64,000 nucleotides of DNA from CAYRHN01 sp964424115 (GTDB taxonomy: Bacteria > Chloroflexota > Anaerolineae > Anaerolineales > Anaerolineaceae). The translations under genes were made by a program, and so were the position numbers. The first letter of the stretch is position 1; each line of letters begins with the position of its first letter. The notes beneath the pieces were generated by a model. It was not told the DNA's origin and did not search any database. It saw nothing but the letters and a program-made list of their open reading frames with translations. This document shows positions 33,466 through 41,939 of this stretch, in pieces. The stretch covers positions 15,485 through 79,484 of the forward strand of contig CAYRHN010000018.1 in the NCBI GenBank assembly GCA_964424115.1, read 5' to 3'.

Positions 33466-35145
33466 ATGGCGCCGGACGAGATCGAAGCGGTACGTGCTTT
33501 CTTGCGGGCTCTCGCTGAGGGTAATCTAAGCTGCGCGTATGACGGCAAGGGCCCCCTGGCCGGGGAGTTGAAGTCGCTGCAGGCCAATCTGCGCCATTTG
33601 AACTGGCAGGTGCAGCAGGTGGCCAACGGCGATCTCAACCAGAGTGTGGACTGCATGGGCGATTTTTCGCAGGCCTTCAACCAGATGATCGCCAACCTGC
33701 GCAGCGCGCGCCAGGCCTTGCAGGAGAGCGAGGAGCTTTACCGCCTGCTGGCCGAGAACACGGGCGATGTGATCTGGCTGCTTGACCCTGATTTCAAATT
33801 GACCTATCTCAGCCCTTCGCTGACCCTGGTGACCGGCTACCTGCCGGAAGAGGCGTTGGGAAAGACCATCCAGGAATTTATGTCGCGCGGCAAGCTGCTG
33901 GAATTGCATGAAGCCCTGCGCAAAGTGAACGACCTGATGGAATCCGGGCAGCGCATCGAGCGGCTGGATTTTGAGATCGGCCTGGAGCGCAAGAACGGCG
34001 AGCTGCGCTGGCTGGAGACCTCGCTGAACGGCGTATATGACGAGGACGGGCAGTTTCGCGGCATCCGCGGGGTGGCGCGGGATATCACCGGCCGGCGGCA
34101 GATGCAGGCCGCCGAGCGCGAGCAGCGCATCCTGGCCGAGGCGCTGGCCGACACCGCCGCAGCGTTGAACAACGCCCACACCCTCAACGAGGTGTTGAGC
34201 AGCCTGCTTTCCAACATTGGGCGGGTGGTGCCGCACGATGCGATCGGCATTTTCCTGATCGATGAGCACCGCGTGGCGCGCATGGTGGCCGGCTCCGGCT
34301 GGGAGCAGGCGGGCGGACTGGCGACCAAAGGCCGCAAGCAGTTCTGCCTGCCGGTGGACGAAACGCCCAACATTGGTACCATGGCGCGCACCGGCAAACC
34401 GGTCCGGCTTGAAGATGTGCGCGAGTCTCCCTGGCGGCGCAATCCGCAGACCGATTGGGTGCGTTCCTACCTGGGCGCGCCGGTGCTGATCAAGGGCGAC
34501 CTGGCCGGTTTCCTGGGCCTGTACAGCGGGGAGGTGGGCTTCTTCACCGCCGAGCATGCCGAGCGCCTGACCAATTTTGCCAACCAGGCCGCTGACGCGA
34601 TCGAAAAGGCGCAACTGATCGAAAAGCTGACCCAGCTTTCCATCACCGACGGGCTGACCGGGGTGTTCAACCGGCGCCACTTCATGGAACGGGTGGAGGT
34701 GGAGCTGGAGCGCAGCCGCCGCTACAACTATCCGCTGTGCGCGATGATGCTGGATGGCGACGATTTCAAGAAGATCAACGACACCTACGGCCACCCGGCC
34801 GGGGATATGGTGCTGCGCGAGATGTCGCGTATGTGCCGGTGCAAGCTGCGTAAGTCCGATCTGATCGGGCGCTACGGCGGGGACGAGTTGGTGGTACTGC
34901 TGCCCAACACGACCCTGACGCGCGCCAGGCTGGTGGCCGAACGCCTGCGTCAGGCGGCCCTGCATCACGTGGTGGCGGTGGACGGCGAGCAGATCATTGC
35001 CACCATCAGCATCGGCGTGGCCGAGTGGCGCCCCGAGCAGGAATCCGCAGCCGGGCTGCTGACCCGCGCCGACAATGCGCTCTACATTGCCAAACAGCAC
35101 GGCAAGAACCGGGTGGCGGTAGAAGAGGTCGGTAAAAGCTCATAG
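33466..35145 (+). CDS. HAMP-like/PAS/GAF/GGDEF signalling protein
   Basis: 559 residues. Order: a HAMP-like helical region (about 5-70; QQVANGDLNQSVDCMGDFSQAFNQMIANL), PAS (about 80-205; ENTGDVIWLLDPDFKLTYLSPSLTLVTGY), GAF (about 225-375), and GGDEF (about 395-555; LTGVFNRRHF, LDGDDFKKIND, then GGDEL in place of GGDEF). No transmembrane segment is present, so it is a soluble sensor. F to L in the last loop position may weaken activity but leaves both Gly, Asp and Glu. ATG 33466 is used; TTG 33454 is an alternative overlapping the V4R stop. Confidence 0.88.
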   Translation: MAPDEIEAVRAFLRALAEGNLSCAYDGKGPLAGELKSLQANLRHLNWQVQQVANGDLNQSVDCMGDFSQAFNQMIANLRSARQALQESEELYRLLAENTGDVIWLLDPDFKLTYLSPSLTLVTGYLPEEALGKTIQEFMSRGKLLELHEALRKVNDLMESGQRIERLDFEIGLERKNGELRWLETSLNGVYDEDGQFRGIRGVARDITGRRQMQAAEREQRILAEALADTAAALNNAHTLNEVLSSLLSNIGRVVPHDAIGIFLIDEHRVARMVAGSGWEQAGGLATKGRKQFCLPVDETPNIGTMARTGKPVRLEDVRESPWRRNPQTDWVRSYLGAPVLIKGDLAGFLGLYSGEVGFFTAEHAERLTNFANQAADAIEKAQLIEKLTQLSITDGLTGVFNRRHFMERVEVELERSRRYNYPLCAMMLDGDDFKKINDTYGHPAGDMVLREMSRMCRCKLRKSDLIGRYGGDELVVLLPNTTLTRARLVAERLRQAALHHVVAVDGEQIIATISIGVAEWRPEQESAAGLLTRADNALYIAKQHGKNRVAVEEVGKSS

Positions 35146-35168
35146 CTGATAGCGGAGGTCTCCTTTTC

Positions 35169-36086
35169 GTGGACAAGGTGACCCATATTCAGGAGGTTTC
35201 CGTGGATATTCCAACCGGTTTCGTTGAGGGAAAATTATTCGAGTCGCGCTTTGTGGAGGCGCGGCGGGTGGATCTCTGGTTGCCGCTGCAGTATGAGGCG
35301 GGCGGGCGCTTCCCGGTGCTGTATATGCACGATGGGCAGAATGTACTCGTCCCGGAGCTGTCGTACCGCGGGGTGGATTGGGGCATCGACGAGGCGGTGG
35401 TGCGCCTGGGGGACGCCATCCGTGCGCCGATCGTGGCGGCGGTGTGGAATACTCCCCGGCGGGTGAACGAATACCTGCCCTGCCGTCCGCTGGCCGAGGA
35501 TTTTAGCGCAAGCAGCGAAGCGATCCCCAACAAAGGAAGCGATCAACCCACCCAAAACAAGATCCGGCGCGGCTGTGGGGACCCGGCCGTGTTGGAACGC
35601 TACGCCCGCCGCCTGAAGGGCCCGGTGCTGTCCAACGAGTACCTGCGCTTTATGGTCGAGGAGTTGAAGCCGTGGGTGGACCGCACCTTCCGCACCCTGA
35701 CCGGCCCGCAGGATACAGCGTTGATGGGCTCCAGCATGGGCGGGCTGATCTCGCTCTACGGGCTGTGCGAGTACCCGCAGGTCTTTGGCGGGGCGGGCTG
35801 CGTTTCCACGCACTGGCCGCTGGGCGGGCTGCGCTACATGCCCTACCTGCGCGCGCGCCTGCCCGCACCGGGGCGCAATCGCATCTACTTCGACCACGGC
35901 ACGGAGGACCTGGACGGGCTGTATCCCGGTTTTCAGCGCCGGGTGGACAAGATCATGGAAGAACGCGGCTACCGCCAGGGGGTGGATTGGCTGACGCGCG
36001 TTTTCCCCGGCCAGGGGCATAACGAGGCCGCCTGGCGCGCGCGGGTGGACGAGCCGCTGAAGTTCTTATTTGGCAAGGAGCTTTGA
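35169..36086 (+). CDS. Putative esterase (esterase D/enterochelin-esterase type)
   Basis: 305 residues, GTG start after GGAGG. The fold is alpha/beta hydrolase: RRVDLWLPLQYE, FPVLYMHDGQNV, nucleophile elbow MGSSMGG (about 185-191), then IYFDHGTED and GQGHNEAAW, giving Ser, Asp and His of a triad. It resembles the Fes/EsteraseD branch that cleaves esters or siderophore lactones. There is no signal peptide. It lies 23 bp after the GGDEF gene and may be the last gene of that operon. Confidence 0.8.
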   Translation: MDKVTHIQEVSVDIPTGFVEGKLFESRFVEARRVDLWLPLQYEAGGRFPVLYMHDGQNVLVPELSYRGVDWGIDEAVVRLGDAIRAPIVAAVWNTPRRVNEYLPCRPLAEDFSASSEAIPNKGSDQPTQNKIRRGCGDPAVLERYARRLKGPVLSNEYLRFMVEELKPWVDRTFRTLTGPQDTALMGSSMGGLISLYGLCEYPQVFGGAGCVSTHWPLGGLRYMPYLRARLPAPGRNRIYFDHGTEDLDGLYPGFQRRVDKIMEERGYRQGVDWLTRVFPGQGHNEAAWRARVDEPLKFLFGKEL

Positions 36087-36168
36087 ACCCGGATGGGACG
36101 GATTTCTATTTATAGGATGTGTCAAGCATCCGTTTAATCCGTGCGCGCAGCGTCCGTGGTAAAGGCTT

Positions 36169-36693
36169 TTATTGGGCGGTTTGGGCGGCGCTGCCGTTCT
36201 TCCTGGCGCGCACGCGGGCGATGACCAGCGCCCAGAGGAAGCCCCCGGCCACCTTGGCGGCGAACTGTCCCAGCACGATCAGCGGCATGAAGGAGCCGAA
36301 GGCCAGGGTGGGGAAGATCAGGCTGTCGGCGGCGGCGCTGAAGACATTAGAGCCGTTGGTGCGCACCAACCAGGGATGCCTGTGCAGCAACTGGTAGGTC
36401 AGCGCATCCACCGCGCCGGAAGCGGCAAAGGCCACCAGCGAGGCCAGGGCGATCTGCCCGGCGTCCTTGTTCAGCAGCCAGGAGATGAACGAACCGGTCG
36501 CGATCAGCGCGGCCATCTTCGGCCACAGCCACTTGCCGCCCCAGGCGTCATGCAGCTTGTCGCGGCTGGTCAGATCCAGGCCAATGAAGAGAAAGGCGTT
36601 GGCAATGGTGGAAGAGGGGCCAAAGATCGCCACGGACAGGTTGGCCAGCACAGCGGCCAGCAGATAGATACCGATATAAAATTTCTTTTCCAT
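36169..36693 (-). CDS. VUT-family queuosine precursor transporter (YhhQ-like)
   Basis: 174 residues with about five or six membrane helices. FYIGIYLLAAVLANLSVA opens the protein, with the polar DKLHDAWGG and ALTYQLLHRHPWLVRTNGSN segments typical of VUT proteins, some of which import preQ0/preQ1. Start 36693 has AAAGGA upstream. It is the last gene of the queF-queC cluster, which supports salvage of a queuosine precursor. Confidence 0.78.
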   Translation of the reverse strand: MEKKFYIGIYLLAAVLANLSVAIFGPSSTIANAFLFIGLDLTSRDKLHDAWGGKWLWPKMAALIATGSFISWLLNKDAGQIALASLVAFAASGAVDALTYQLLHRHPWLVRTNGSNVFSAAADSLIFPTLAFGSFMPLIVLGQFAAKVAGGFLWALVIARVRARKNGSAAQTAQ

Positions 36694-36827
36694 AAGTTCC
36701 TTTAAGGGTTCAGTCACCAGGTCTTCTAGTGAATGTCAATCCGTACTCAGGATGACGGTGGATCACCCTGCATGTCAGCGAAACAGGGTAGCCACGGAGG
36801 TTCTCTGCGCCTCTGCGTGAGCAGGTT

Positions 36828-37484
36828 TTACTTCGCGTATTCCGTCGGGTCGGGGACGCCGGCCAGCTGGAAGGCTTCCTTGCGCTCCACGCACGTGCCG
36901 CAGGTGCCGCAGTGCAGCGCGCCGCCCTTATAGCACGACCAGGTCTGGACATAGGGCAGTCCCAGCGCGGCTCCCTGGCGGACGATCTCCGCCTTGGAGC
37001 AGTCCACGAAGGGCGCCAGCAGGTCCGGCCCGCCCTCGTTGGAGAGCTTCTCCATCGCGGCGAAAGCCTGGATGAACTCCTTGCGGCAGTCGGGGTAGAT
37101 GAAGTGGTCGCCGGAATGCACGCCGATGGCAACCGCGTCCAGCTTGCGGGACACAGCGATGCCGAAGGCCACCGCCAGCATGATCGCGTTGCGGTTGGGC
37201 ACCACTGTCACGGCCATGTTGGGCGCGGCATAATGCCCGTCCGGGACGGGGATCTGGTCGGTGAGGGCCGAGCCTTTCAGCAGCGCGCCCACCCCGGAGA
37301 GGTCGACCACGTCGATGGGGGCGTCCAGCGCGGCGGCGCAGGCGCGGGCGTATTCCAGCTCCTTCTTGTGGCGCTGCCCGTAGTCGAAGGACAGCAGGCG
37401 CAGGGTATAGCCCTGGCTGTGCAGCAGGTAGGCGAGGGTGACGCTGTCCAGGCCGCCGCTGACGATCGCCAGCGCGCTAGGCAT
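36828..37484 (-). CDS. queC: 7-cyano-7-deazaguanine (preQ0) synthase
   Basis: 218 residues. An N-terminal PP-loop SGGLDS at residues 9-14 binds ATP; SFDYGQRHKKEL follows; the C-terminal zinc site is CYKGGALHCGTCGTC. QueC turns 7-carboxy-7-deazaguanine into preQ0 with ATP and ammonia. It overlaps queF by 8 nt. queD and queE are not in the window. Confidence 0.95.
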   Translation of the reverse strand: MPSALAIVSGGLDSVTLAYLLHSQGYTLRLLSFDYGQRHKKELEYARACAAALDAPIDVVDLSGVGALLKGSALTDQIPVPDGHYAAPNMAVTVVPNRNAIMLAVAFGIAVSRKLDAVAIGVHSGDHFIYPDCRKEFIQAFAAMEKLSNEGGPDLLAPFVDCSKAEIVRQGAALGLPYVQTWSCYKGGALHCGTCGTCVERKEAFQLAGVPDPTEYAK

Positions 37485-37854
37485 GCTTGATCTCAGCCAC
37501 GGCGGTCATTTGCAATCCGCCGCGGATGTGCTGGACCAGCTGCACGCGCACCCACTTGGGCTGCAGCTTGTCGCGCAGGTCGGAGGCGATCTGCGCCGCC
37601 AGTCCCTCGCCGAAGATGCGGTCTTCGCGGAACGACCACAGGTACAGCTTGAGGCTTTTGCTCTCGACGCACAGGGCGTCGGGTTCATATTCGATGGTGA
37701 CGGTATTGAAATCAGGTTGGCCGGTGACCGGGCAATTACTCTGTAATTCGTCAGAGGTGAAGCGCACCAAAGTGACGTGCGCCGGGGCCGGGAATGTGTC
37801 CAGGTCCTTGCTCGGCTGGGTCATATTCTTCCCCAGCTTGGTGAATTCTTGCAT
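37477..37854 (-). CDS. queF: NADPH-dependent preQ0 reductase (type I QueF)
   Basis: 125 residues, the unimodular type. The catalytic Cys41 is in SNCPVTGQPD, and ESKSLKLYLWSFRED is the QueF substrate motif. It reduces preQ0 to preQ1 in queuosine synthesis. The ATG is preceded by AGAAGGAG. It is first in the operon with queC and probably the transporter. Confidence 0.95.
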   Translation of the reverse strand: MQEFTKLGKNMTQPSKDLDTFPAPAHVTLVRFTSDELQSNCPVTGQPDFNTVTIEYEPDALCVESKSLKLYLWSFREDRIFGEGLAAQIASDLRDKLQPKWVRVQLVQHIRGGLQMTAVAEIKHA

Positions 37855-37934
37855 TCGGTTTTTCTCCTTCTGGGCGGGTTTTCCGAGACCGCCTATAACG
37901 ATGTGTGCGAATGAAATTTCGCGCCGTTATTATA
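37855..37934 (-). promoter_or_regulatory. Promoter box and structured leader of queF
   Basis: TATAAT on the minus strand at 37929-37934 leaves a ~70-nt leader. The leader contains a GGCGG-N11-CCGCC hairpin just upstream of the ribosome site. Position in front of queF invites a preQ1-sensing role, but the loop lacks the preQ1-I consensus. Confidence 0.4.
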
Positions 37935-37967
37935 CCGCAAAAAAAGATTTACCACGGATAAACACGG

Positions 37968-38120
37968 ACACTTGCATATCATCCCCGATAGGGGACTTGC
38001 ATGCACACTTGCATATCATCCCCGATAGGGGACCTGCATGCACACTTGCACCAGCATGCACACTTGCACCTGCATGCAAGTGCAGGTGAGTGCAGGTGAG
38101 TGCAGGTGAGTGCAGGTGTG
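37968..38120. repeat. TGCA-rich tandem repeats between queF and the next operon
   Basis: A 37-bp unit is present twice (from 37968), each with CACTTGCATATC, a CCCC-GATA-GGGG palindrome and TGCATGC. It is followed by four 10-bp units TGCAGGTG(A/T)G at 38081-38120. Confidence 0.85.
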
Positions 38121-38157
38121 AACACACATAAGCCCTAGAACAACCAATAAAACCAGA

Positions 38158-38192
38158 CCTCAAAGGTCTCGCAGACCTTTGAAGTCTATCCT
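38158..38192. terminator. GACCTCAAAGGTC-type hairpin
   Basis: Inverted repeat AGACCTCAAAGGTCT / AGACCTTTGAAGTCT, one of several such hairpins in spacers. No coding region is seen between 38121 and 38356 apart from the leader of the next gene. Confidence 0.5.
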
Positions 38193-38356
38193 CCCTGTGT
38201 CTGTGGGGAAAAGTTGATTCAATTCTCTATTTGCGGTAGTACAATAGATACAGGGTTACCTGATTCCTGGTAAGACACCCACTCCCTATCGGTTTCATTT
38301 ACTGTTAACCTCTTATATTCTTTTAAGGCCACTTTTCTAAGAAAAAGGAGGTTGAT

Positions 38357-39076
38357 ATGGCAATGCATGGAAAGTATCTGGCAGGCATGTGCCTGGCGGC
38401 GTTGATCCTGTGCGCCGTTGTGCGCAGCAGCCCGGCCCAATCCACCGGCAGCGGGGTGGGCGAGGCGCCGCGCCAGGGCATCCAGTCGGCGGACTGCGGG
38501 GCGGTGCTCTTCAGCGACGATTTCAACGACGGCAACGCCGACGGCTGGATCTCCAGCGGCGACGGCACCTGGTACGTGGATAACTACGAGTACGTGGTCG
38601 ATATGGGCGAAGGGTATGACCTGAAGGGCATCTCTTTGAACGGCGACCCTTCGTGGACGAACTACGTATTCGAGATGGATATGGGCGCAGACGTGGGGGC
38701 CGATAAGGCCTACCTCTTTCGCTATATCGATGACGAAAATACATACGGGGCGGATGTGGTCGGGATCGGGGCTGAATTTAGCTTTGCCAACCTGGTCAAA
38801 GTGGAAGCAGGCGCGGCGCAAACTCTGGTTACCGTGAATTATGAGCATGACCTCCTTGCCTGGCATCACGTCGTCACGATCGTGCAGGGAAACCGGATCA
38901 TCGTCACGGTGGACGGCGATCTGCTGTTCGACTACACCGACGAGGGTTCTACTCTCACCCACGGGCAGATCGGCCTGCAGGGCTGGACGGGTGGCTGGGG
39001 AAGCGATTCGGTGCGCTACGATAACATCACCGTCCGCTCGCTGTGCCAGGTCTTTTTACCGGCGGTGATCCGCTAG
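38357..39076 (+). CDS. Secreted lectin-like protein with LPxVxR tail
   Basis: 239 residues after AAAGGAGG. A signal peptide runs to about residue 28 (CLAALILCAVVRSSPAQS). The mature domain (FSDDFNDGNADGWISSGDGTWYVDNYEYVVDMGEG ... VKVEAGAAQTL ... VTVDGDLLFDYTD ... IGLQGWTGGWGSDSVRYDNITV) is a concanavalin/LamG-like jelly roll like that of DUF1080 proteins, suggesting glycan binding. It ends CQVFLPAVIR, the same tail as other secreted proteins here. It lies 13 bp upstream of the CPBP protease gene, so the two are probably one transcript. Confidence 0.75.
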   Translation: MAMHGKYLAGMCLAALILCAVVRSSPAQSTGSGVGEAPRQGIQSADCGAVLFSDDFNDGNADGWISSGDGTWYVDNYEYVVDMGEGYDLKGISLNGDPSWTNYVFEMDMGADVGADKAYLFRYIDDENTYGADVVGIGAEFSFANLVKVEAGAAQTLVTVNYEHDLLAWHHVVTIVQGNRIIVTVDGDLLFDYTDEGSTLTHGQIGLQGWTGGWGSDSVRYDNITVRSLCQVFLPAVIR

Positions 39077-39089
39077 ATTCGGAGGAAAT

Positions 39090-40139
39090 ATGCGTAAGCT
39101 CATGGATTGGATCCGGAGACATCAAGTCACTGCCTTCTTCATCCTTACCTTTGCCATCACCTGGGGATTGGGATTTTCCTACGGGGCAGTCATAACCCAA
39201 AACCAGTATTTCCTGGCGCCGTTGTTGGCGGTCGCCACCTGCGGACCTGCGCTGGCGGGGATCATCCTCGCTGCCATTACCAACACCTCCCCCAGGAAAG
39301 GCAGAAAAAGAACTTACTGGATCGCTTTCCTGGCTGCCTGGGTCATCTCCGCGCTGGTATTTCTTGCCCATAATACTTTCATCAACCACGCTCCGCTCAC
39401 CCCTCTCATGGCCGGCCTGACCTTTGTTGTTGTTCTGCCGGTGGCTTTTGTGATCAGCATGGCCTGGTCGCGCATTCCCAACGTGAGGAATTTGCTTTCC
39501 TCCCTGGTCCGCCCGCGAAGGGCGTGGGGCTGGTGCTTTGTGGCGCTGGTCCTGACGCCTGCTTTGATCCTGCTTTCGGCCCTGGTCAGCAGCCTGCTTG
39601 GGCGGGAGCCCCTCAGCGCCAATAAATTCCCGGAGCTGACCTGGACGCTGGCCGGGCTGATCCTGGTCGCATTCCTCTACCAATTCTTCTTTTTCAATGC
39701 CACCGGCGAAGAGGCGGGCTGGCGCGGATTTGCCCTGCCCCGCCTGCAATCGTTCACCAGCCCGCTGATCGCCAGCCTGGTCCTGGCACTCTTCTGGCCG
39801 CTGTGGCATTTCTTCCTGTGGCAGGCGGAAGGGGCGCCGGTGCTGACCCTGGATTATTGGCTTGGACAGTACATCCTGCATGTCCCGGCAACCTTTACCC
39901 TCGTCTGGATTTACAACCGCAGTCAGGGCAGCATCCTGGCGGCAGGCATCGCCCACGCGGCGGGCAATACCGCCTTCGCATTTCTATACCTGGCGGATCA
40001 GCCGGTCTACAATTGGACCGTGGTAGGGGTGGTGCTGGTGATGATCCTGGCCGACCGGATGTGGAAGAAGCTGCCGCCCGGCCACCCAGCTGTATACCAG
40101 GCGCCCGAAGCCCCCGTCCAACCCGGCGGGGAGGCTTGA
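39090..40139 (+). CDS. CPBP-family intramembrane metalloprotease
   Basis: 349 residues with about eight hydrophobic helices. The three CPBP (Abi/CAAX-type) motifs are visible: EEAGWRGF (about 207-214), the LFWPLWHF helix, and AAGIAHAAGNT. The Glu pair and His residues form the glutamic/zinc-type active site in the membrane. Relatives cleave prenylated proteins, bacteriocins or act in immunity. It follows a secreted LPxVxR protein by 13 bp, which raises but does not prove a processing role. Confidence 0.85.
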   Translation: MRKLMDWIRRHQVTAFFILTFAITWGLGFSYGAVITQNQYFLAPLLAVATCGPALAGIILAAITNTSPRKGRKRTYWIAFLAAWVISALVFLAHNTFINHAPLTPLMAGLTFVVVLPVAFVISMAWSRIPNVRNLLSSLVRPRRAWGWCFVALVLTPALILLSALVSSLLGREPLSANKFPELTWTLAGLILVAFLYQFFFFNATGEEAGWRGFALPRLQSFTSPLIASLVLALFWPLWHFFLWQAEGAPVLTLDYWLGQYILHVPATFTLVWIYNRSQGSILAAGIAHAAGNTAFAFLYLADQPVYNWTVVGVVLVMILADRMWKKLPPGHPAVYQAPEAPVQPGGEA

Positions 40140-40189
40140 CCCGCCGCGCCAATTTTGAGAAAAAGAACCCTGTTCCTGGAAAGGATATT

Positions 40190-40312
40190 ATGGAACGCAG
40201 CGAATGGCTGAAGAAGATGCAAAGGAATTTTGTAGGGGCGAAGCAATCCGGGCAGATCGCGGCTCTAAAAGGGGGGGACTTCTTCGGATTGTTTCGCCCA
40301 GACTGTGTGTAA
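40190..40312 (+). pseudogene. Gene start interrupted by a family D palindrome
   Basis: A perfect AAAGGA ribosome site is followed by ATG and MERSEWLKKMQRN, then the reading frame enters the palindrome at 40232-40300 (GTAGGGGCGAAGCAATCC ... GGATTGTTTCGCCC) and stops. The first residues look like the N-terminus of an Anaerolineae-type SAM methyltransferase (weak, by recollection only). No continuation of the gene was found downstream. Confidence 0.45.
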
Positions 40313-40722
40313 ATTCAACCCCAAGAGATAGGCGTCCCTTTGTTGCGTTCATTTCAGTCCAATTTAACATGGCGGGCTGCCAAGTCGGATTGGATGGTCA
40401 CACCTTCACAAAAGCACGCCCGTATTGATCTGTTAAAGGCGGGCGCCACTCTGTTAAGGTCCTTGCTCCCTGATGCAACATGGCGTGGCGCCCCTACGGG
40501 AGGAAATGTATTGTAGGGACAGCCCGCAGGACAAGGCCGGTCCGCCGGTTTTTCCGGAATGCTTGCGCGGGTTGAGGGCAGCCTGCTTTGTGGAACCATA
40601 TAGATTTTTTCACATGCCCCATTGATGAATCAGACCTCAAAGGTCTTGGAGACCTTTCAGGCCGGATTGCCGGTCAGCCGTCTGGCATCCCAGGTCTTGG
40701 AGGCCCGGGAGTTCTTTCTCAT
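40313..40722. repeat. Repeat-filled spacer
   Basis: A degenerate family E block (about 40331-40425), a clean family E copy at 40441-40497, and a GACCTCAAAGGTC-type hairpin at about 40630-40661. No gene is seen. Confidence 0.6.
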
Positions 40723-41109
40723 TCAGGATTTGGATTTTTCTTTTGGCAGATCGTAGCGAAATTTCTTGAAATACAGCTCGGAAATTACAAAAACGAGCAC
40801 GATGGTGCCGAAAAAGGCCGGCAGGTAGTAAGCAGACTGAAGGCGTTGGAATGCCTGCAAGAGGATATCTTCAATGACCCACAGGATCGCCATACACTGC
40901 ACTTCCAAAGACGAGGTGCGCATGACCCCTTTCGGGAGCGTCTCCAATTGAGGGGAGCCGCACAGGAAGAAAAGCCAGCGGGGAGGTTGGACAAACCGGG
41001 GGGTGATGTTCTTGGGATCGTTGGGATCGCGCGCCTTGCGGTAGGCGTAAAGCCAGATCATGGCGGAGCCGAACAACCAGATATAGAAGATGGTCGGGGT
41101 GGTGTCCAT
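40723..41109 (-). CDS. Small membrane protein next to the ferredoxin
   Basis: 128 residues with an N-terminal hydrophobic helix (TPTIFYIWLFGSAMIWLYAY) and a C-terminal one (YYLPAFFGTIVLVFVISELYF). It begins 9 bp after the ferredoxin stop and is probably in the same operon. No family was recognised; it might anchor the ferredoxin to the membrane. Confidence 0.6.
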   Translation of the reverse strand: MDTTPTIFYIWLFGSAMIWLYAYRKARDPNDPKNITPRFVQPPRWLFFLCGSPQLETLPKGVMRTSSLEVQCMAILWVIEDILLQAFQRLQSAYYLPAFFGTIVLVFVISELYFKKFRYDLPKEKSKS

Positions 41110-41118
41110 GGGGCGGCC

Positions 41119-41577
41119 CTAATCCATCACCACTTCGGGGTTGAGCATGCGGATGGCGCCAGTGGGGCAGGCGGAGGCGCACAGGGAGCAGCCCAGGCAG
41201 GAGGCGCGTTTGGCCAGGTAGGGCACCGGCTGGGAAGCGCCGGGAGCGCTGAACTTACCGGGTTTGAGCGCCAGGGCGCCGGCCGGGCAGGTTTGCACGC
41301 AAATAATGCAGGAATCGCATTGCGTATAGACGAAGGTCGGGTAAGGCCACAGCTCGCGTTCCAGGCGCTGGACCGGCTCGCCGCGCGAATCGCGCACTGC
41401 GCCGAAACCGCACACCCGCCCGCAGACGTCGCACTCGATGCAGCGGGTCGGGTCGATCGCCTGGCGGATCGTCCGCCTGCCGCGCGGCAGCCCGTCGATG
41501 GAATGGATGGCGTCGGCCGGGCAGTAGCGCAGGCACAGCCCGCAGCCGTGGCATTCTTCGGTGATGGTGTTTGGCAT
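41119..41577 (-). CDS. Polyferredoxin with four 4Fe-4S motifs
   Basis: 152 residues with four CxxCxxCxxxC blocks: CHGCGLCLRYCP, CIECDVCGRVCG, CDSCIICVQTCP and CLGCSLCASACP. The second lacks the final Pro. It is a soluble electron carrier. The ATG follows GAGGAG. The nearest partner is the aldehyde ferredoxin oxidoreductase at 42861, on the same strand but separated by a gene on the other strand. Confidence 0.9.
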   Translation of the reverse strand: MPNTITEECHGCGLCLRYCPADAIHSIDGLPRGRRTIRQAIDPTRCIECDVCGRVCGFGAVRDSRGEPVQRLERELWPYPTFVYTQCDSCIICVQTCPAGALALKPGKFSAPGASQPVPYLAKRASCLGCSLCASACPTGAIRMLNPEVVMD

Positions 41578-41926
41578 GGGATGATCTCCTCAGAGCGTTT
41601 CACCGCAGATGAACGCGGATAAGAATATTTAACCACAAATGAACACAGATGAACACTGATGAAAAGAAGATAAAAGGCGACTATTCATCAGGTTTAATTT
41701 CGATCGATCAAATATAGGATTTTTAACCACAGATAAACACAGATAAACACAGATGAACAGAGATGAACAGAGAAAATAAAGAAAGCTTTAATCCGTGTTC
41801 ATCCGTTCCATCCGTGGGCGAAGCATCCGTGTTAAAGCTCTTTTGGATTTAGATAAATAGAGAAAAAAAGTTCTTATCTGTGTTCATCCGCTCTTATCTG
41901 TGGTTAGATATCTTATCTCTTCGCTG
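41578..41926. repeat. CACAGAT-type tandem repeat tract
   Basis: Degenerate ~12-bp units (AACCACAGATGAACACAGATAAACACAG) at 41630-41660 and 41725-41790, and their complementary TTCATCTG/TTATCCGTG forms near 41790-41910. There are no spacers of constant length and no cas genes, so it is not CRISPR. Confidence 0.75.
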
Positions 41927-41932
41927 TATAAT
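41927..41932 (+). promoter_or_regulatory. TATAAT box of a leaderless promoter
   Basis: TATAAT with 7 nt to the ATG at 41940 and no ribosome-binding site, like the genes at 27570 and 28168. Confidence 0.55.
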
Positions 41933-41939
41933 CAATAGT

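Noticed and set aside
37968..38120. CRISPR-like or attachment-site reading of the TGCA repeats
   Set aside because: Only two long units without unique spacers; no integrase or cas gene is near.
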